Shown here piece after piece: positions 1 to 8,616 of a stretch of 64,000 nt of DNA (position 1 is the first letter of the stretch; each line of letters begins with the position of its first letter). This stretch comes from Sphingomonas pruni NBRC 15498 (GTDB lineage: Bacteria > Pseudomonadota > Alphaproteobacteria > Sphingomonadales > Sphingomonadaceae), in the NCBI RefSeq assembly GCF_001598455.1, contig NZ_BCYZ01000007.1:51494-115493 (forward strand). Reading direction: 5' to 3'. A program made the position numbers and the translations under genes. Under the pieces are notes generated by a model. The model had not been told where the DNA came from. It worked only from the letters and a program-made list of their open reading frames with translations, and did not search any database.

Positions 1-477
1 CGTTCAAAACCCCCTGCCGCTTCCACCGGCTGGACTGGCCGCCGATCAGCGACCCAGCAGGCTCGTATAGTCCAATCATTGGCGCCGGCGGCTTTGGAGG
101 GTGTCGATGAGCTATTAGAAATACATGAGCGGGCTCTTCACAACGGAGGGCCGGTCGAGCCCGCCCAGCAAGAGGCAATCGATCGACTGAAAGAGCTACA
201 TTCCGCGATTGGGGAATTGATTCAAGCTGCAGAGAACAACCTAACGTTGGATGATCGTCTTAAAAAAGTTCGCGATCTCAAGAAGCGAACGTTTGTGTGG
301 GCAAAAGAAGGATATCAGCTCACTGTGGCAAGCCTTCCGCTGACATCTAGCTCTACGTTTATCGCCGCGGGCGTAATGTTCCTCGTGAACGCGATGGTGA
401 AGGATCTCGCAGCCGCAGCCACAATAGGTGCCGTGGCTTCATCTGCCCACGTCGTAGCAGCGAACAAGCGCCAGTAG
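1..477 (+). CDS. Hypothetical protein, 5'-truncated by the window edge
   Basis: The frame is open from base 1 (RSKPPAASTG...) to TAG at 475-477, so the gene probably begins outside the window. A TTG at 79 is the first start-like codon but has no clear ribosome binding site. The visible protein has a charged, helical N-terminal part (heptad-like Leu/Glu pattern around ELLEIHERAL and AIDRLKELHS) and ends in two hydrophobic stretches (SSTFIAAGVMFLVNAM and AAAATIGAVASSAHVVA), suggesting a small membrane-anchored coiled-coil protein. It has more A/T-rich codons (CTA, TTA, ATA, AGA) than its neighbours, which may mean transfer. I do not recognise a family. Confidence 0.6.
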   Translation, partial: RSKPPAASTGWTGRRSATQQARIVQSLAPAALEGVDELLEIHERALHNGGPVEPAQQEAIDRLKELHSAIGELIQAAENNLTLDDRLKKVRDLKKRTFVWAKEGYQLTVASLPLTSSSTFIAAGVMFLVNAMVKDLAAAATIGAVASSAHVVAANKRQ

Positions 478-484
478 GCCTTTC

Positions 485-1201
485 TCATCTTCTGGCTGCA
501 CCCAACCACCGATCCCCCATCCAAACCAGCAACGCCCAGGCCGTCCCGAAACACCAGCCCGCCAGGACGTCGCTCGGCCAATGCACGCCGAGATAGACCC
601 GGCTCATCCCGATCAGCACCGCGAGCGCGCTGAAGAAGGCGACCACCGCCACGCTCCCTGCCCTGCCCCGCCAACTGCTGCGGTCGATCCCCTCCGCCAA
701 CATCAATGCGAGCGTCAGATAGACCGCCGACGAGATCATCGCGTGGCCGCTTGGGAAGCTGGCATTGGTCACCTGGACCAGATGCGGGACGAGCTCGGGG
801 CGCGGGCGCGCGATCCAGTGTTTGAGCAGGCCGTCGATCACCGAACTGCCGATCAGCGACAGCGCGATGCCCGCCGCCTCCGGCCTTTTGCCCGCGCCGA
901 TCAGCCAGGCGATACCGGCCACGCCGAACAGCCACAGCAAGGTGTAACCGCCGAGCGCGCTGATATCGACCGCCGACTGCAACAGCCATGACGGGCCGAT
1001 CGGGGTTTGCGGATGCCCCGGCACGCGGAGCGCGAGCAGCAGGCGAGTGTCGAACGAGAACCCCTCCCCTTCGATCAGCTCGTCGGCCAAGTGCACGCCG
1101 AACAGGAGCAGCGACACCGCGAACAGGACGAGCGCGGGCCAGGCCCAGCCGCCGCGTCGCGCGGGGGTGGTCACCTGTTCCATATCGTCCGCGTCGGCCA
1201 T
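485..1201 (-). CDS. PAP2 superfamily membrane phosphatase
   Basis: The 238-residue protein carries the three phosphatase signatures of the type 2 phosphatidic acid phosphatase family in order: KHWIARPRP (KX6RP), FPSGHAM (PSGH) and SRVYLGVHWPSD (SRX5HX3D). About six hydrophobic segments surround them, as in bacterial undecaprenyl-diphosphate or phosphatidylglycerophosphate phosphatases. It probably acts at the outer face of the inner membrane on a lipid phosphate; the exact substrate cannot be told. It ends 8 bases from the convergent upstream gene, and its start region is divergent from a small secreted protein gene with a repeat in between. Confidence 0.92.
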   Translation of the reverse strand: MADADDMEQVTTPARRGGWAWPALVLFAVSLLLFGVHLADELIEGEGFSFDTRLLLALRVPGHPQTPIGPSWLLQSAVDISALGGYTLLWLFGVAGIAWLIGAGKRPEAAGIALSLIGSSVIDGLLKHWIARPRPELVPHLVQVTNASFPSGHAMISSAVYLTLALMLAEGIDRSSWRGRAGSVAVVAFFSALAVLIGMSRVYLGVHWPSDVLAGWCFGTAWALLVWMGDRWLGAARR

Positions 1202-1256
1202 CTATCCTCCAACGCGCGAACCCTCGCATGGCTGCCAGGTCGGCGCCAGACATCTC

Positions 1257-1323
1257 CCTTCCCGTTTACGGGAGGGGTTGGGGGAGGGCATGTTGCGACG
1301 ACCGCCGACCGACATGCCCTCCC
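1257..1323. repeat. Palindromic REP-like element, family A
   Basis: This intergenic element starts with a small palindrome (tcccgtttacggga) followed by ggggttgggggagggc. A perfect 12-base inverted pair, gggagggcatgt at 1282-1293 and acatgccctccc at 1312-1323, closes it. The same motif recurs at 6590-6614, 54131-54228 and 56012-56110. It lies between the divergent PAP2 and Arg/Asp-rich secreted protein genes. Confidence 0.75.
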
Positions 1324-1391
1324 AGCATCGCTGCGCGGTCGCGCCTCCAACTCCGATGGCGAATGTGAACCTGTCAGAGACGGGTCGTTCA

Positions 1392-1416
1392 GGAACCATA
1401 ACGCCTGCGAACCGTA
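1392..1416 (+). promoter_or_regulatory. Candidate EcfG-type stress promoter (GGAAC-N16-CGTA)
   Basis: GGAAC at 1392-1396 is followed after 16 bases by CGTA at 1413-1416. The alphaproteobacterial general stress sigma factor EcfG recognises GGAAC-N16/17-CGTT, so this is one mismatch away. The expected start of transcription lies about 30 bases before the ATG at 1455. Identification is by motif only. Confidence 0.4.
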
Positions 1417-1454
1417 GCGTTAGGAACGGTCCATATCGGACCAGGAGAGGTTAC

Positions 1455-1811
1455 ATGAAAACGTTCCTGATAGCGGCTGGCCTGATGGCCACCATGCTGG
1501 GCGTTACGCCAGCGGTTGCAGCGCCCGCCGCGGGCAACGCGCCGGGGATCGAAGCACCGCAGTCGCACGGCGACTGGCGTGATAATCGGCGCGATGATCG
1601 CGGAATGGATCGGCGCGATGACCGCGGCGACCGCCGGATGGATCGTCGCGACGATCGCCGTGGCGATCATTGGAACAATGGCCGACGCGACGGTCGCCAG
1701 GATCGCTGGAACAACGGTCGCGGCAATCGCTGGGGCTGGAATGCGCGCCGTTGCCATAACGAGCGCCACCACGGCCGCTGGGTCCGCGTCTGCGGGCGCA
1801 ACTGGCGCTGA
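1455..1811 (+). CDS. Small secreted Arg/Asp-rich repeat protein
   Basis: ATG 1455 follows a good ribosome binding site (aggagagg, 1443-1450). The 118-residue product has a clear signal peptide (MKTFLIAAGLMATMLGVTPA, cleaved near AVAAPA). Its mature region is dominated by short charged repeats of the type DRRDDRG and RWNNGRGNRW, ending in a basic Cys-containing tail (RRCHNERHHGRW). Such low-complexity periplasmic proteins are common in sphingomonads and have no assigned function. A rho-independent terminator follows at 1825. The repeats could mediate polyanion or metal binding, but that is inference. Confidence 0.8.
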   Translation: MKTFLIAAGLMATMLGVTPAVAAPAAGNAPGIEAPQSHGDWRDNRRDDRGMDRRDDRGDRRMDRRDDRRGDHWNNGRRDGRQDRWNNGRGNRWGWNARRCHNERHHGRWVRVCGRNWR

Positions 1812-1824
1812 TCCGATAAACTGG

Positions 1825-1853
1825 AAAGGGGCGGCCGGTTGGTCGCCCCTTTT
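1825..1853 (+). terminator. Rho-independent terminator
   Basis: A 9-base stem aaaggggcg (1825-1833) and cgccccttt (1844-1852) with a 10-base loop is followed by a T-rich tail. It sits just after the stop of the Arg/Asp-rich secreted protein gene. Confidence 0.8.
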
Positions 1854-1931
1854 CATTTCACCACAAATTCTTGCCGTCGATCACCGTCACTGGCCAGCGA
1901 TCTCGACCGCGTTGCGCGCGATCGTCTCGGA

Positions 1932-2294
1932 TCAGCCCTCTACCGCCATCAGCGTCGAGCCGACGAAGCGCTCGTCCTCGGGCTCGTAGACCGAGCTGGT
2001 CACGAAATCGCGCTCGTCGAGCCGCAGGCCGACCAGGCCGTCGAGCTTGAACAGCCCGACCTTTTCCTCGCGCGGGCGCTGCCCGTCGCGCTCGATCGTC
2101 ACCGCGGCGACATAGAGCGCGTCGTTCTTGGTGAACAAGGCATGCGGCGCCAGGATCACCGCCATGCGGTTATAGGTCGCCGCGACGCACTTCTTGCGAA
2201 CGATCCCTTCCAGGATGACGGGGGCGCCGCCATTCGGGGCGGGATCGGTTTTCTCGGCGAGGTACATGACTCGGATATAGCGCATATGCTGCAT
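1932..2294 (-). CDS. Conserved hypothetical protein
   Basis: I chose the ATG at 2294 (MQHMRYIRVMYLAEKTDP, about 120 residues). The frame stays open to a TTG at 2438, but that extension overlaps the promoter zone of the divergent gene at 2487 and reads like non-coding sequence. The product is soluble, with a mixed beta pattern (GGAPVILEGIVRKKCVAATYN, KNDALYVAAVTIERDG, EKVGLFKLDGLVGLRLDERDF) and no signal peptide or membrane segment. I do not recognise the family. Nothing in the neighbourhood suggests a role. Confidence 0.55.
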   Translation of the reverse strand: MQHMRYIRVMYLAEKTDPAPNGGAPVILEGIVRKKCVAATYNRMAVILAPHALFTKNDALYVAAVTIERDGQRPREEKVGLFKLDGLVGLRLDERDFVTSSVYEPEDERFVGSTLMAVEG

Positions 2295-2486
2295 TGCAGC
2301 AAGAATGTTGGGACGCGGCGGTTCGAAATGCAGCGTTTCCAGGCGATACGCCCGTAACGCCGGGTATTGCGCATAGGGATCGACAGAACGGCCACGGACA
2401 GCCGATGGCCAAGGTTTTTCCCACCGATCTTGCTGCAAAGCGCTCTATCGCAAAACTTTTTGTTACTGCGCGCCCTGGAGACCCTC

Positions 2487-3731
2487 ATGAACCGCAACAG
2501 AGCGCTAGCGATTTCAACGGCCCTGATACTGGCCTGGGTCGGCGCACGATCGCTGGCGCAGGATACCTTTCTTCCTTCGACCGTCGAGGCAGCGCGAAAG
2601 GCCCTTGGCAAAGGCAACTACCTTAGGGCGATCGACAGCTTGAAAAGCGCGGCTGCCCCGGTTGAGGATAAGGCGGGGGACCCAATTGCGAAGCAGATCT
2701 GGGAGCAGTTCAGCCCGTTCATCACAAACGAGCTCGCGGCGGTCGACTACGATCCGACGGGCGCGGATGACATGCTGGGCGCCGGCTGGTCGGACAAGAT
2801 TTCCCGCGCCTCGTCTCGCGATGCGATTGAAGAAATCGTGCGCCGGGCGAAGGCAACCAACATCGTCATTCTGAACGAGGCGCATACCAGCCCGCGCGAC
2901 AGGGCGTTCGCCCTGGAGGTTGCCCGCGCGCTTCGGCCGCTCGGTTATTCGTTATTGGCCGTCGAAGCCCTCAGAAACTATCCGGTCGCTGGCGACCCTC
3001 TCTCTGGTGCCGATCGGCTCAAGCGGGATGGCTTCGCCCGTTTGAGCACGGGCGATTATACGCGCGACCCGGTTTTTGCCGGCTTCCTGCGAGGCGCGAT
3101 GTCATTGGGTTACGACCCGGTCGCCTATGAGGAGACCAAGGAGCAGATGAGACCTGGCGAAGGCACCATCGAACGCGAAAAGGCACAGGCCCAGAATCTC
3201 TTCTCTAGTGTCTTCTCCAAAAGTCCCAAGGCGAAGACCTTGGTCTATGTCGGGTTGAGTCACGCCGCAGAAATGCCGGTAAATGGGACGGAGCGGATGG
3301 CCGGCATCCTAAAGCGCCTGACGAAGGTCGATCCGCTGACCATCGACCAGGCGACAGTCACCGACCTGACTCCCGGGGCGAGGCGGGCTTACGATCTGGC
3401 GTCCGCCAAGATCGGAAAGCGCTCGGGTATCCTCTTCGACGACCGCAAGCCGCTCGTGCTTGGGCTCTATGAAGGCGCTGTGGATCTGCAGGTGATCCAT
3501 CCACGGCGGGCGTACCGGCGCGGTCGTCCGACCTGGTTGGCGGCGCTAGGCGGCCGACCGGTCCCAATCCCGAAGGGCCTATGGCCCACCGTCGGCCGCC
3601 GCCTCGTACAGGTCTTTTCCGCGAATGCCCCGCGCGATGCGGTACCGCTCGACCAAGTAGTTGTGACGGCAGGAAAGCCCGTCCCAGCCCTGTTCGCGCC
3701 TGCTGTGCCTCTTCGCTTTGAGACTCAATAA
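2487..3731 (+). CDS. Secreted EreA/ChaN/TraB-like (Tiki superfamily) protein
   Basis: ATG 2487 follows ctggag and begins a signal peptide (MNRNRALAISTALILAWVGA, cut near SLAQ-DT), giving 414 residues. Around residues 125-135 lies VILNEAHTSPRD, which resembles the LGE-x-H signature of the erythromycin esterase, ChaN and TraB/Tiki group. Further support is LLAVEALRNYP, an acidic YEETKEQM segment and LVYVGLSHAAEMP, where a late histidine is expected. These folds bind haem or metals or act as hydrolases; the activity here is unknown. Codon use is somewhat less GC-rich than in flanking core genes. Confidence 0.6.
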   Translation: MNRNRALAISTALILAWVGARSLAQDTFLPSTVEAARKALGKGNYLRAIDSLKSAAAPVEDKAGDPIAKQIWEQFSPFITNELAAVDYDPTGADDMLGAGWSDKISRASSRDAIEEIVRRAKATNIVILNEAHTSPRDRAFALEVARALRPLGYSLLAVEALRNYPVAGDPLSGADRLKRDGFARLSTGDYTRDPVFAGFLRGAMSLGYDPVAYEETKEQMRPGEGTIEREKAQAQNLFSSVFSKSPKAKTLVYVGLSHAAEMPVNGTERMAGILKRLTKVDPLTIDQATVTDLTPGARRAYDLASAKIGKRSGILFDDRKPLVLGLYEGAVDLQVIHPRRAYRRGRPTWLAALGGRPVPIPKGLWPTVGRRLVQVFSANAPRDAVPLDQVVVTAGKPVPALFAPAVPLRFETQ

Positions 3732-3751
3732 TAAAAGGCCGCCCGGGCTGA

Positions 3752-4138
3752 TCAGTCGTCGCGTTCCTCGATCGTCACGCGGTCGGGATAGAAAGCGAGA
3801 TGACCGCGGATCTCGGCGACCGCGTCGTGCGGTTCTTCATAGGTCCAGATCGCATTCTCGCCACGATCGATACCCGGAATCGACAAATAGGACGCCTCGC
3901 CCTTGTACGGACACCAAGTGTGATGATCGCTCCGCTCGAGCGCCCCGAGATCGGCGTCCGCGCGCGGGACATATTGCACTGCGGGATAGCTCGCTTCCTT
4001 GAGCGTTAAGGCGCGGCGCGTGTCGGCGATCACCTTGCCACCGGCGCTGACGACGACGCGCTTCGGGTTGGGCGTCACGGTGATCGGATGGTCGGGGCCC
4101 GGGATCAATGTGCGGCGGGCAGTGGCGGTATCGGACAT
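3752..4138 (-). CDS. DUF427 domain protein
   Basis: The 128-residue soluble protein matches the DUF427 pattern: a beta-rich N-terminus (PKRVVVSAGGKVIADTRRAL), an SYPAVQYVP segment, the hallmark TWCPYKGEASYLSI and a C-terminal FYPDRVTIE strand. The family is widespread and uncharacterised, though the Cys/Lys of the CPYKG motif are invariant. The start has an upstream ggaggatcg. It is convergent with the Tiki-like gene and lies 50 bases after the GH92 gene on the same strand, so both may share a transcript. Confidence 0.88.
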   Translation of the reverse strand: MSDTATARRTLIPGPDHPITVTPNPKRVVVSAGGKVIADTRRALTLKEASYPAVQYVPRADADLGALERSDHHTWCPYKGEASYLSIPGIDRGENAIWTYEEPHDAVAEIRGHLAFYPDRVTIEERDD

Positions 4139-4188
4139 GACGATCCTCCTAGGGGGAGCCCGTCAAATGGGTCCGCCCCCTGCCCCAC

Positions 4189-6522
4189 TCAATAGCCGCT
4201 CATCGAATAAGGCCGCGAGGCGATGCTGGTTCCCCAGGTCTTGTTGGGCGTCGCCGACATGGTGAAGCGGAGCGTGCCGCCGCGCATGATCTCGTCATGC
4301 CCGATCCACACGCGATCGAGGGGTTTGCCGTTGAGCGAGACTGCGCCGACATAGCGATTGGCCGGCGACATGCTGTCGGCAAGGACGGTGAAGCGTTTGC
4401 CATTGGGCAGGTTGAGCGTCGCGCGGTCGACGAACGGACGACCGATGACATATTGCCCACTGCCGGGTGCGACCGGGTAAAAGCCGAGCGAGGTGAACAC
4501 CAGCCAGGCCGACATCTGGCCGAGATCGTCATTGCCCGCCAGGCCATCGGGGGTCGGCTTGTACTGGCTGTCGACGATCTGCTTGAGCCGCTCCTGCGTC
4601 CGCCACGGCGCGCCGGCATAGGCATAGAGATAGGCGACGTGGTGGCTCGGCTCGTTGCCATGGATATATTGGCCGATCAGCCCGGCAATGTCTTCGGCAT
4701 GGCTGTAATCGACCTTCGAATTGTCGAAATCGAACATCGCGTCGAGCTTCTTGACCGTCGCCGCGTCGCCGCCGAGCAGCTTGATCAGCCCGCCCTGGTC
4801 GTGCGGCATGAACCACGAATATTGCCAGGCATTGCCCTCGGTATAATCCGATCCGTAGTTGATCGCGGTCGGATCGAACGGGGTGCGGTAGCTGCCGTCG
4901 CTCTTGCGCGCGCGCAGCCAGCCGGTCTGGATATCGAAGCTGTTGCGCCAATAAGCGGCGCGCTTCTCGAACGTCTCAGCGACGCCATTGCGCCCGAGCT
5001 TGCGCGCCATCCGTGCGATCGTCCAGTCGTCGAACGCATATTCGACCGTCTTCGATGCCGCCTCGGGCTCGCGGTCGATCGGCACGTAACCGAGCTTCAT
5101 ATAGTCGCCCAGGCCGCCATAAGGGGCATAGGTCGCGCTCGCGACCATCGCGTCGAGCGCCTTGTTGGCGTCGAATCCCTTGATGCCCTTCAAATAGGCG
5201 TCGGCGATGACCGGCACGGCGTGATAGCCGATCATGCACCACGTCTCCTGACCCTGGAACTGCCAGACGGGCAAGATGCCGTACGGGCTCTCGCTTTGGC
5301 TCGCGAGCAACGAGCGCACGACGTCGGTCGAGGTCTGTTGCGGCTGGATGATCGTCAGCAGCGGATGTTCGGCGCGGAACGTGTCCCACAGCGAAAAGGT
5401 CGATCGGAAGGTGAAGCCGTCCGCCTTGTGGACCTGATCGTCCGGTCCGCGATAACGGCCGTCGGCATCGCCGGCGATGCTCGGCGCCATCATCGCATGA
5501 TAGAGCGCGGTATAGACCGATTTGCGGATGCCCGGCTCGGCCTGAATGTCGACCGCGCCGAGCGCCTTGGCCCAGGCCGTTTCCGTCCTGGCGCGGATCG
5601 CGTCGAACCCGCCCGGCTCGCTGTCGAGGTTGCGGATCGCGCCGTCCTCATCGACGCTGGAGATCGCCACCCTGACCTCGAGCGGCGCGTCGAGCCGGCC
5701 GAAATCGAGCCGCGCGACCAATGCCCTGCCCTTGATCTCGGCGATGTCGCTGCCGGTACGGCCGGGGCCCTTGAAGCCCTTATACGGGATATCGGTCTCG
5801 CGATTGACGAACTCATGCCCGGTGAGCGGCCGCGAGAAACGCATCGCGAAGAACAATTTGCGCCCGGGCGCCCAACCGCGCGTCTCGCGCCCGCCGGTCA
5901 GCGTGCCGTCGGCGCGGAGGCGGACCGACGACCAGGACACCTTGCCGGGATAATTGTACAGGCTGGAGCGCAGGTCGAGCACGAGGTGGGCGGGATTAAC
6001 CCGCTCGAACGTATAGCGGTGGACGCCTATCCGTGTCCCGGCGGTCAGCTCGGCACGCACGCCGGCATCGGTCAAATTGACCGCATAATAGCCGGGCGAC
6101 GCCACCTCGCCCTGATGGCTGAAGCGCGATCGGTAGCCGCTGCCCGGCTTGGCGGGATCGCCCGGTTCGAGCGGCACCGCGTCACCCGACACCGGCATGA
6201 CCAGAAAGTCGCCCAAGTCGGAATGACCCGATCCCGAAAAATGCGTCTGGCTGAAACCCTGGATAGTCGGGTCGTCATAGCGATAGCCTGCAGCGTGGCC
6301 GTAACAGGTGCGGATCACGCACGTCGCGTCGGTGTCCGGCGATACCTGCATCATCCCGAACGGCGACACCGCGCCCGGGAACGTATGCCCTTCTCCCCCC
6401 GTCCCGATGAACGGATCGACCGCGGCGACGGCGCCCGACGGCGCGGCCTGGGCGATCGGGGAGAGGAGCAGCCCGCACATGGCGACCATGGCAGGAAGAC
6501 GGCGGGGGAGGAGCATCGGCAT
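4189..6522 (-). CDS. GH92 family alpha-mannosidase, secreted
   Basis: The ATG at 6522 gives 777 residues; a TTG at 6534 is the only other nearby option. A signal peptide (LPAMVAMCGLLLSPIAQA) precedes VDPFIGTGGEGHTFPGAVSPFGMMQ, the N-terminal signature of glycoside hydrolase family 92. The C-terminal (alpha/alpha)6 domain holds GNDDLGQMSAW near residue 660 and SLGFYPVAPGSGQYVIG, both typical of the family, whose members are calcium-dependent exo-acting mannosidases. It likely trims mannose from yeast mannan or glycoprotein glycans in the periplasm. No TonB receptor or other glycosidase is adjacent, so this is not an obvious polysaccharide utilisation locus. Confidence 0.93.
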   Translation of the reverse strand: MPMLLPRRLPAMVAMCGLLLSPIAQAAPSGAVAAVDPFIGTGGEGHTFPGAVSPFGMMQVSPDTDATCVIRTCYGHAAGYRYDDPTIQGFSQTHFSGSGHSDLGDFLVMPVSGDAVPLEPGDPAKPGSGYRSRFSHQGEVASPGYYAVNLTDAGVRAELTAGTRIGVHRYTFERVNPAHLVLDLRSSLYNYPGKVSWSSVRLRADGTLTGGRETRGWAPGRKLFFAMRFSRPLTGHEFVNRETDIPYKGFKGPGRTGSDIAEIKGRALVARLDFGRLDAPLEVRVAISSVDEDGAIRNLDSEPGGFDAIRARTETAWAKALGAVDIQAEPGIRKSVYTALYHAMMAPSIAGDADGRYRGPDDQVHKADGFTFRSTFSLWDTFRAEHPLLTIIQPQQTSTDVVRSLLASQSESPYGILPVWQFQGQETWCMIGYHAVPVIADAYLKGIKGFDANKALDAMVASATYAPYGGLGDYMKLGYVPIDREPEAASKTVEYAFDDWTIARMARKLGRNGVAETFEKRAAYWRNSFDIQTGWLRARKSDGSYRTPFDPTAINYGSDYTEGNAWQYSWFMPHDQGGLIKLLGGDAATVKKLDAMFDFDNSKVDYSHAEDIAGLIGQYIHGNEPSHHVAYLYAYAGAPWRTQERLKQIVDSQYKPTPDGLAGNDDLGQMSAWLVFTSLGFYPVAPGSGQYVIGRPFVDRATLNLPNGKRFTVLADSMSPANRYVGAVSLNGKPLDRVWIGHDEIMRGGTLRFTMSATPNKTWGTSIASRPYSMSGY

Positions 6523-6587
6523 GCTCAGCTTCAAGCACAGCGCGCGCCTCGCGCCAAGGTTGCCGGTGAAATCAGATCATTAGCACA

Positions 6588-6615
6588 AGCCCTCTCCCGT
6601 TTACGGGAGAGGGCA
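6588..6615. repeat. Half element of REP-like family A
   Basis: A single hairpin, ccctctcccgt / acgggagaggg around tt, matches the first half of the family A elements. It lies between the divergent GH92 and DUF985 genes. Confidence 0.6.
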
Positions 6616-6682
6616 AGCGCATGCGACGTTTGCTCCCGACCAATAGCCATTTTGGGGTTGTCCTGACCCGATCCCCGGGAGC

Positions 6683-7093
6683 ATGGACCGGCGCATGCCG
6701 CATCCGCTCGTCGCTCGCCTGAACCTCGCCCCGCATCCCGAGGGCGGGTGGTTCCGGGAGACGATGCGTACGTCCGATCCGCACGGCGGCCGCGATCTCG
6801 CCACGGCGATCCTGTTCCTGCTCGATTCCGGCGAACGCTCGCACTGGCACCGGGTCGACGCGGCCGAATTGTGGATCTGGAACGATGGCCAGCCGCTCAC
6901 GTTGCTGATCCATGACGATGGCGAAACGCGCGACCACCACCTGGGCCCCGACAATCCGCAAGTGCTGGTTCCGGCCAATGCCTGGCAGGCGGCCGAGCCG
7001 CGCGACGGCTGGGCATTGGTCAGCTGCGTAGTGACGCCGGGCTTCGATTTCGCCGGGTTCGAGCTGGCGCCGCCCGGATGGAGCCCGGCATGA
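6683..7093 (+). CDS. DUF985 family cupin
   Basis: The protein (136 residues from ATG 6683, or 132 from ATG 6695) is a single cupin of the DUF985 type: PHPEGGWFRET at the N-terminus, HWHRVDAAELWIWNDG (metal-site histidines and glutamate), and VLVPANAWQAAEP with a C-terminal TPGFDFAGFEL. The family has a sugar-isomerase-like barrel with no firm function. Its TGA overlaps the ATG of the next gene (ATGA), so it is translationally coupled to an MFS exporter. Confidence 0.88.
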   Translation: MDRRMPHPLVARLNLAPHPEGGWFRETMRTSDPHGGRDLATAILFLLDSGERSHWHRVDAAELWIWNDGQPLTLLIHDDGETRDHHLGPDNPQVLVPANAWQAAEPRDGWALVSCVVTPGFDFAGFELAPPGWSPA

Positions 7094-8532
7094 GCGAGCA
7101 TATCGACCTCCACGACCCCGAAATAGAGCCCGCGCACAGCGATGGCGTCGCCCTGCCGCGGCGTTATCTCGCGATCGGCGCCCTATGCTGCGGGACCGCG
7201 CTGATCATCATCGACGGCGGCATCGCCAATGTCGCGCTGCCCTCGATCGCGCGCGACCTTAAGGTCGATTCGAGCTCAGTCGTCGCGATCGTCACCGTCT
7301 ACCAATTGATGCTCGTCATGCTGCTCCTGCCCTTCGCCGGGCTCGGCGAACGGATCGGCCTGAAACGCATGTATCAGGTCGGGCAGCTGATCTTCACGGT
7401 CGCGACGTTGCTCTGCTTCTTCGCCAAGAGCCTGCCCTTCCTGCTCGTCGTCCGTGCAGCGCAGGCGATCGGCGCGGCGGGCGCGCTCAGCGTGTCATCG
7501 GCGCTGATCCGCTCGACCTATCCGTCGCAGCAATTGGGCCGTGGCTTGGGCATCAACTCGGTGATCGTGTCGAGCTCGGCGGCCGCCGCGCCGACGATCG
7601 GCGGGTTGGTGCTGGCCGTCGCGCCATGGCCCTGGGTATTCGCCTGCGCGATTCCGTTCGCTCTCCTCAGCTTGCTGCTTGGCCGCGCGCTGCCCGATCC
7701 GAAGCCGCGCCACGCCAATTTCGACCTGCTCGGCGCGGTGATGTGCGCGGCGATGTTCGGGCTGATCATTGGCGGCGCGGAAAGCGCGGTACACGGCGAT
7801 AGCCCGATCGTGTCGGCGGCGATCGTCGCGACCGGCGCGCTGATCGGCTATTATTTCGTCCGGCGCGAACGCGGCGACGCCAATCCGATCCTGCCGCTCG
7901 ATCTGCTCGACCGCCCGGTCATCGCGCTGTCAGTGATAGGCGCCTACACCGCGTTCATCGCGTCGATGACGTTGCTGTTGTCGACGCCGTTCCGCCTGAC
8001 GCAGGAATTCGGCTTCAGCGCGGCAATGGTCGGCGCGGCGATCGCGCCCTGGCCGCTGACCAACATGATCGTGGCACCGATGGCCGGCTGGCTGTCGGAT
8101 CGCATCCCTGCCGGGCTGCTCGGCGGCATTGGCATGTGCATCAGCATCACTGCATTGCTGCTGATCGCCTTCCTGCCTGCCCATCCCAGCTATTTCGACA
8201 TCGCCTGGCGGATGGCCTTGTGCGGATCGGGGTTCGGTACCTTCATGCCTCCCAATGCGCGCCTGATCATCGGCAGCGCCCCACGCGAGCGCGCGGCAGC
8301 GGCGGGCGGGCTGATCTCGACCGTGCGTCTGACCGGGCAGACCACCGGAGCGACATTGGTAGCCCTCCTGCTGGCGCTGGGCGTCGGATCGGGCCGCGTC
8401 CCCCCGTTGGTGTCGGTCGGACTCGCCGCGGTCGCGGGGCTCTGCAGCATCGCGCGCCTACGCCCTTCGATCCGCAATCCTACGCGGACCGAAGTTCAGA
8501 GCGACGTGCCGACGCTCAAGACGACGCGCTGA
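7090..8532 (+). CDS. MFS transporter, DHA2 (EmrB/QacA-like) drug:H+ antiporter family
   Basis: ATG 7090 overlaps the stop of the cupin gene (ATGA), giving 480 residues. A short hydrophilic N-terminus is followed by about 13-14 hydrophobic helices. IIDGGIANVALPSIARDL corresponds to the DHA2 motif D1 (LDxTxVNVALP), and GLGERIGLKRMYQVG to the MFS loop 2-3 motif. It would export a small molecule using the proton gradient. The 84-base gap to the halogenase gene allows co-transcription, so export of a halogenated metabolite is possible but is inference. Confidence 0.9.
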   Translation: MSEHIDLHDPEIEPAHSDGVALPRRYLAIGALCCGTALIIIDGGIANVALPSIARDLKVDSSSVVAIVTVYQLMLVMLLLPFAGLGERIGLKRMYQVGQLIFTVATLLCFFAKSLPFLLVVRAAQAIGAAGALSVSSALIRSTYPSQQLGRGLGINSVIVSSSAAAAPTIGGLVLAVAPWPWVFACAIPFALLSLLLGRALPDPKPRHANFDLLGAVMCAAMFGLIIGGAESAVHGDSPIVSAAIVATGALIGYYFVRRERGDANPILPLDLLDRPVIALSVIGAYTAFIASMTLLLSTPFRLTQEFGFSAAMVGAAIAPWPLTNMIVAPMAGWLSDRIPAGLLGGIGMCISITALLLIAFLPAHPSYFDIAWRMALCGSGFGTFMPPNARLIIGSAPRERAAAAGGLISTVRLTGQTTGATLVALLLALGVGSGRVPPLVSVGLAAVAGLCSIARLRPSIRNPTRTEVQSDVPTLKTTR

Positions 8533-8616
8533 AGACCTCACACTCCCACTCGAGTAGGCGGGTGAGGGGTCCCGGCGAACCATTGCGCAGACACGCAAAA
8601 TCGGCATGACAGTGCA

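Noticed and set aside
4297..6666. Very long open frame opposite the GH92 gene
   Set aside because: The sense strand encodes a well matched GH92 enzyme. Long antisense frames are expected in GC-rich codon usage, and the antisense protein has Arg/Asp/Ala-rich low-complexity composition.
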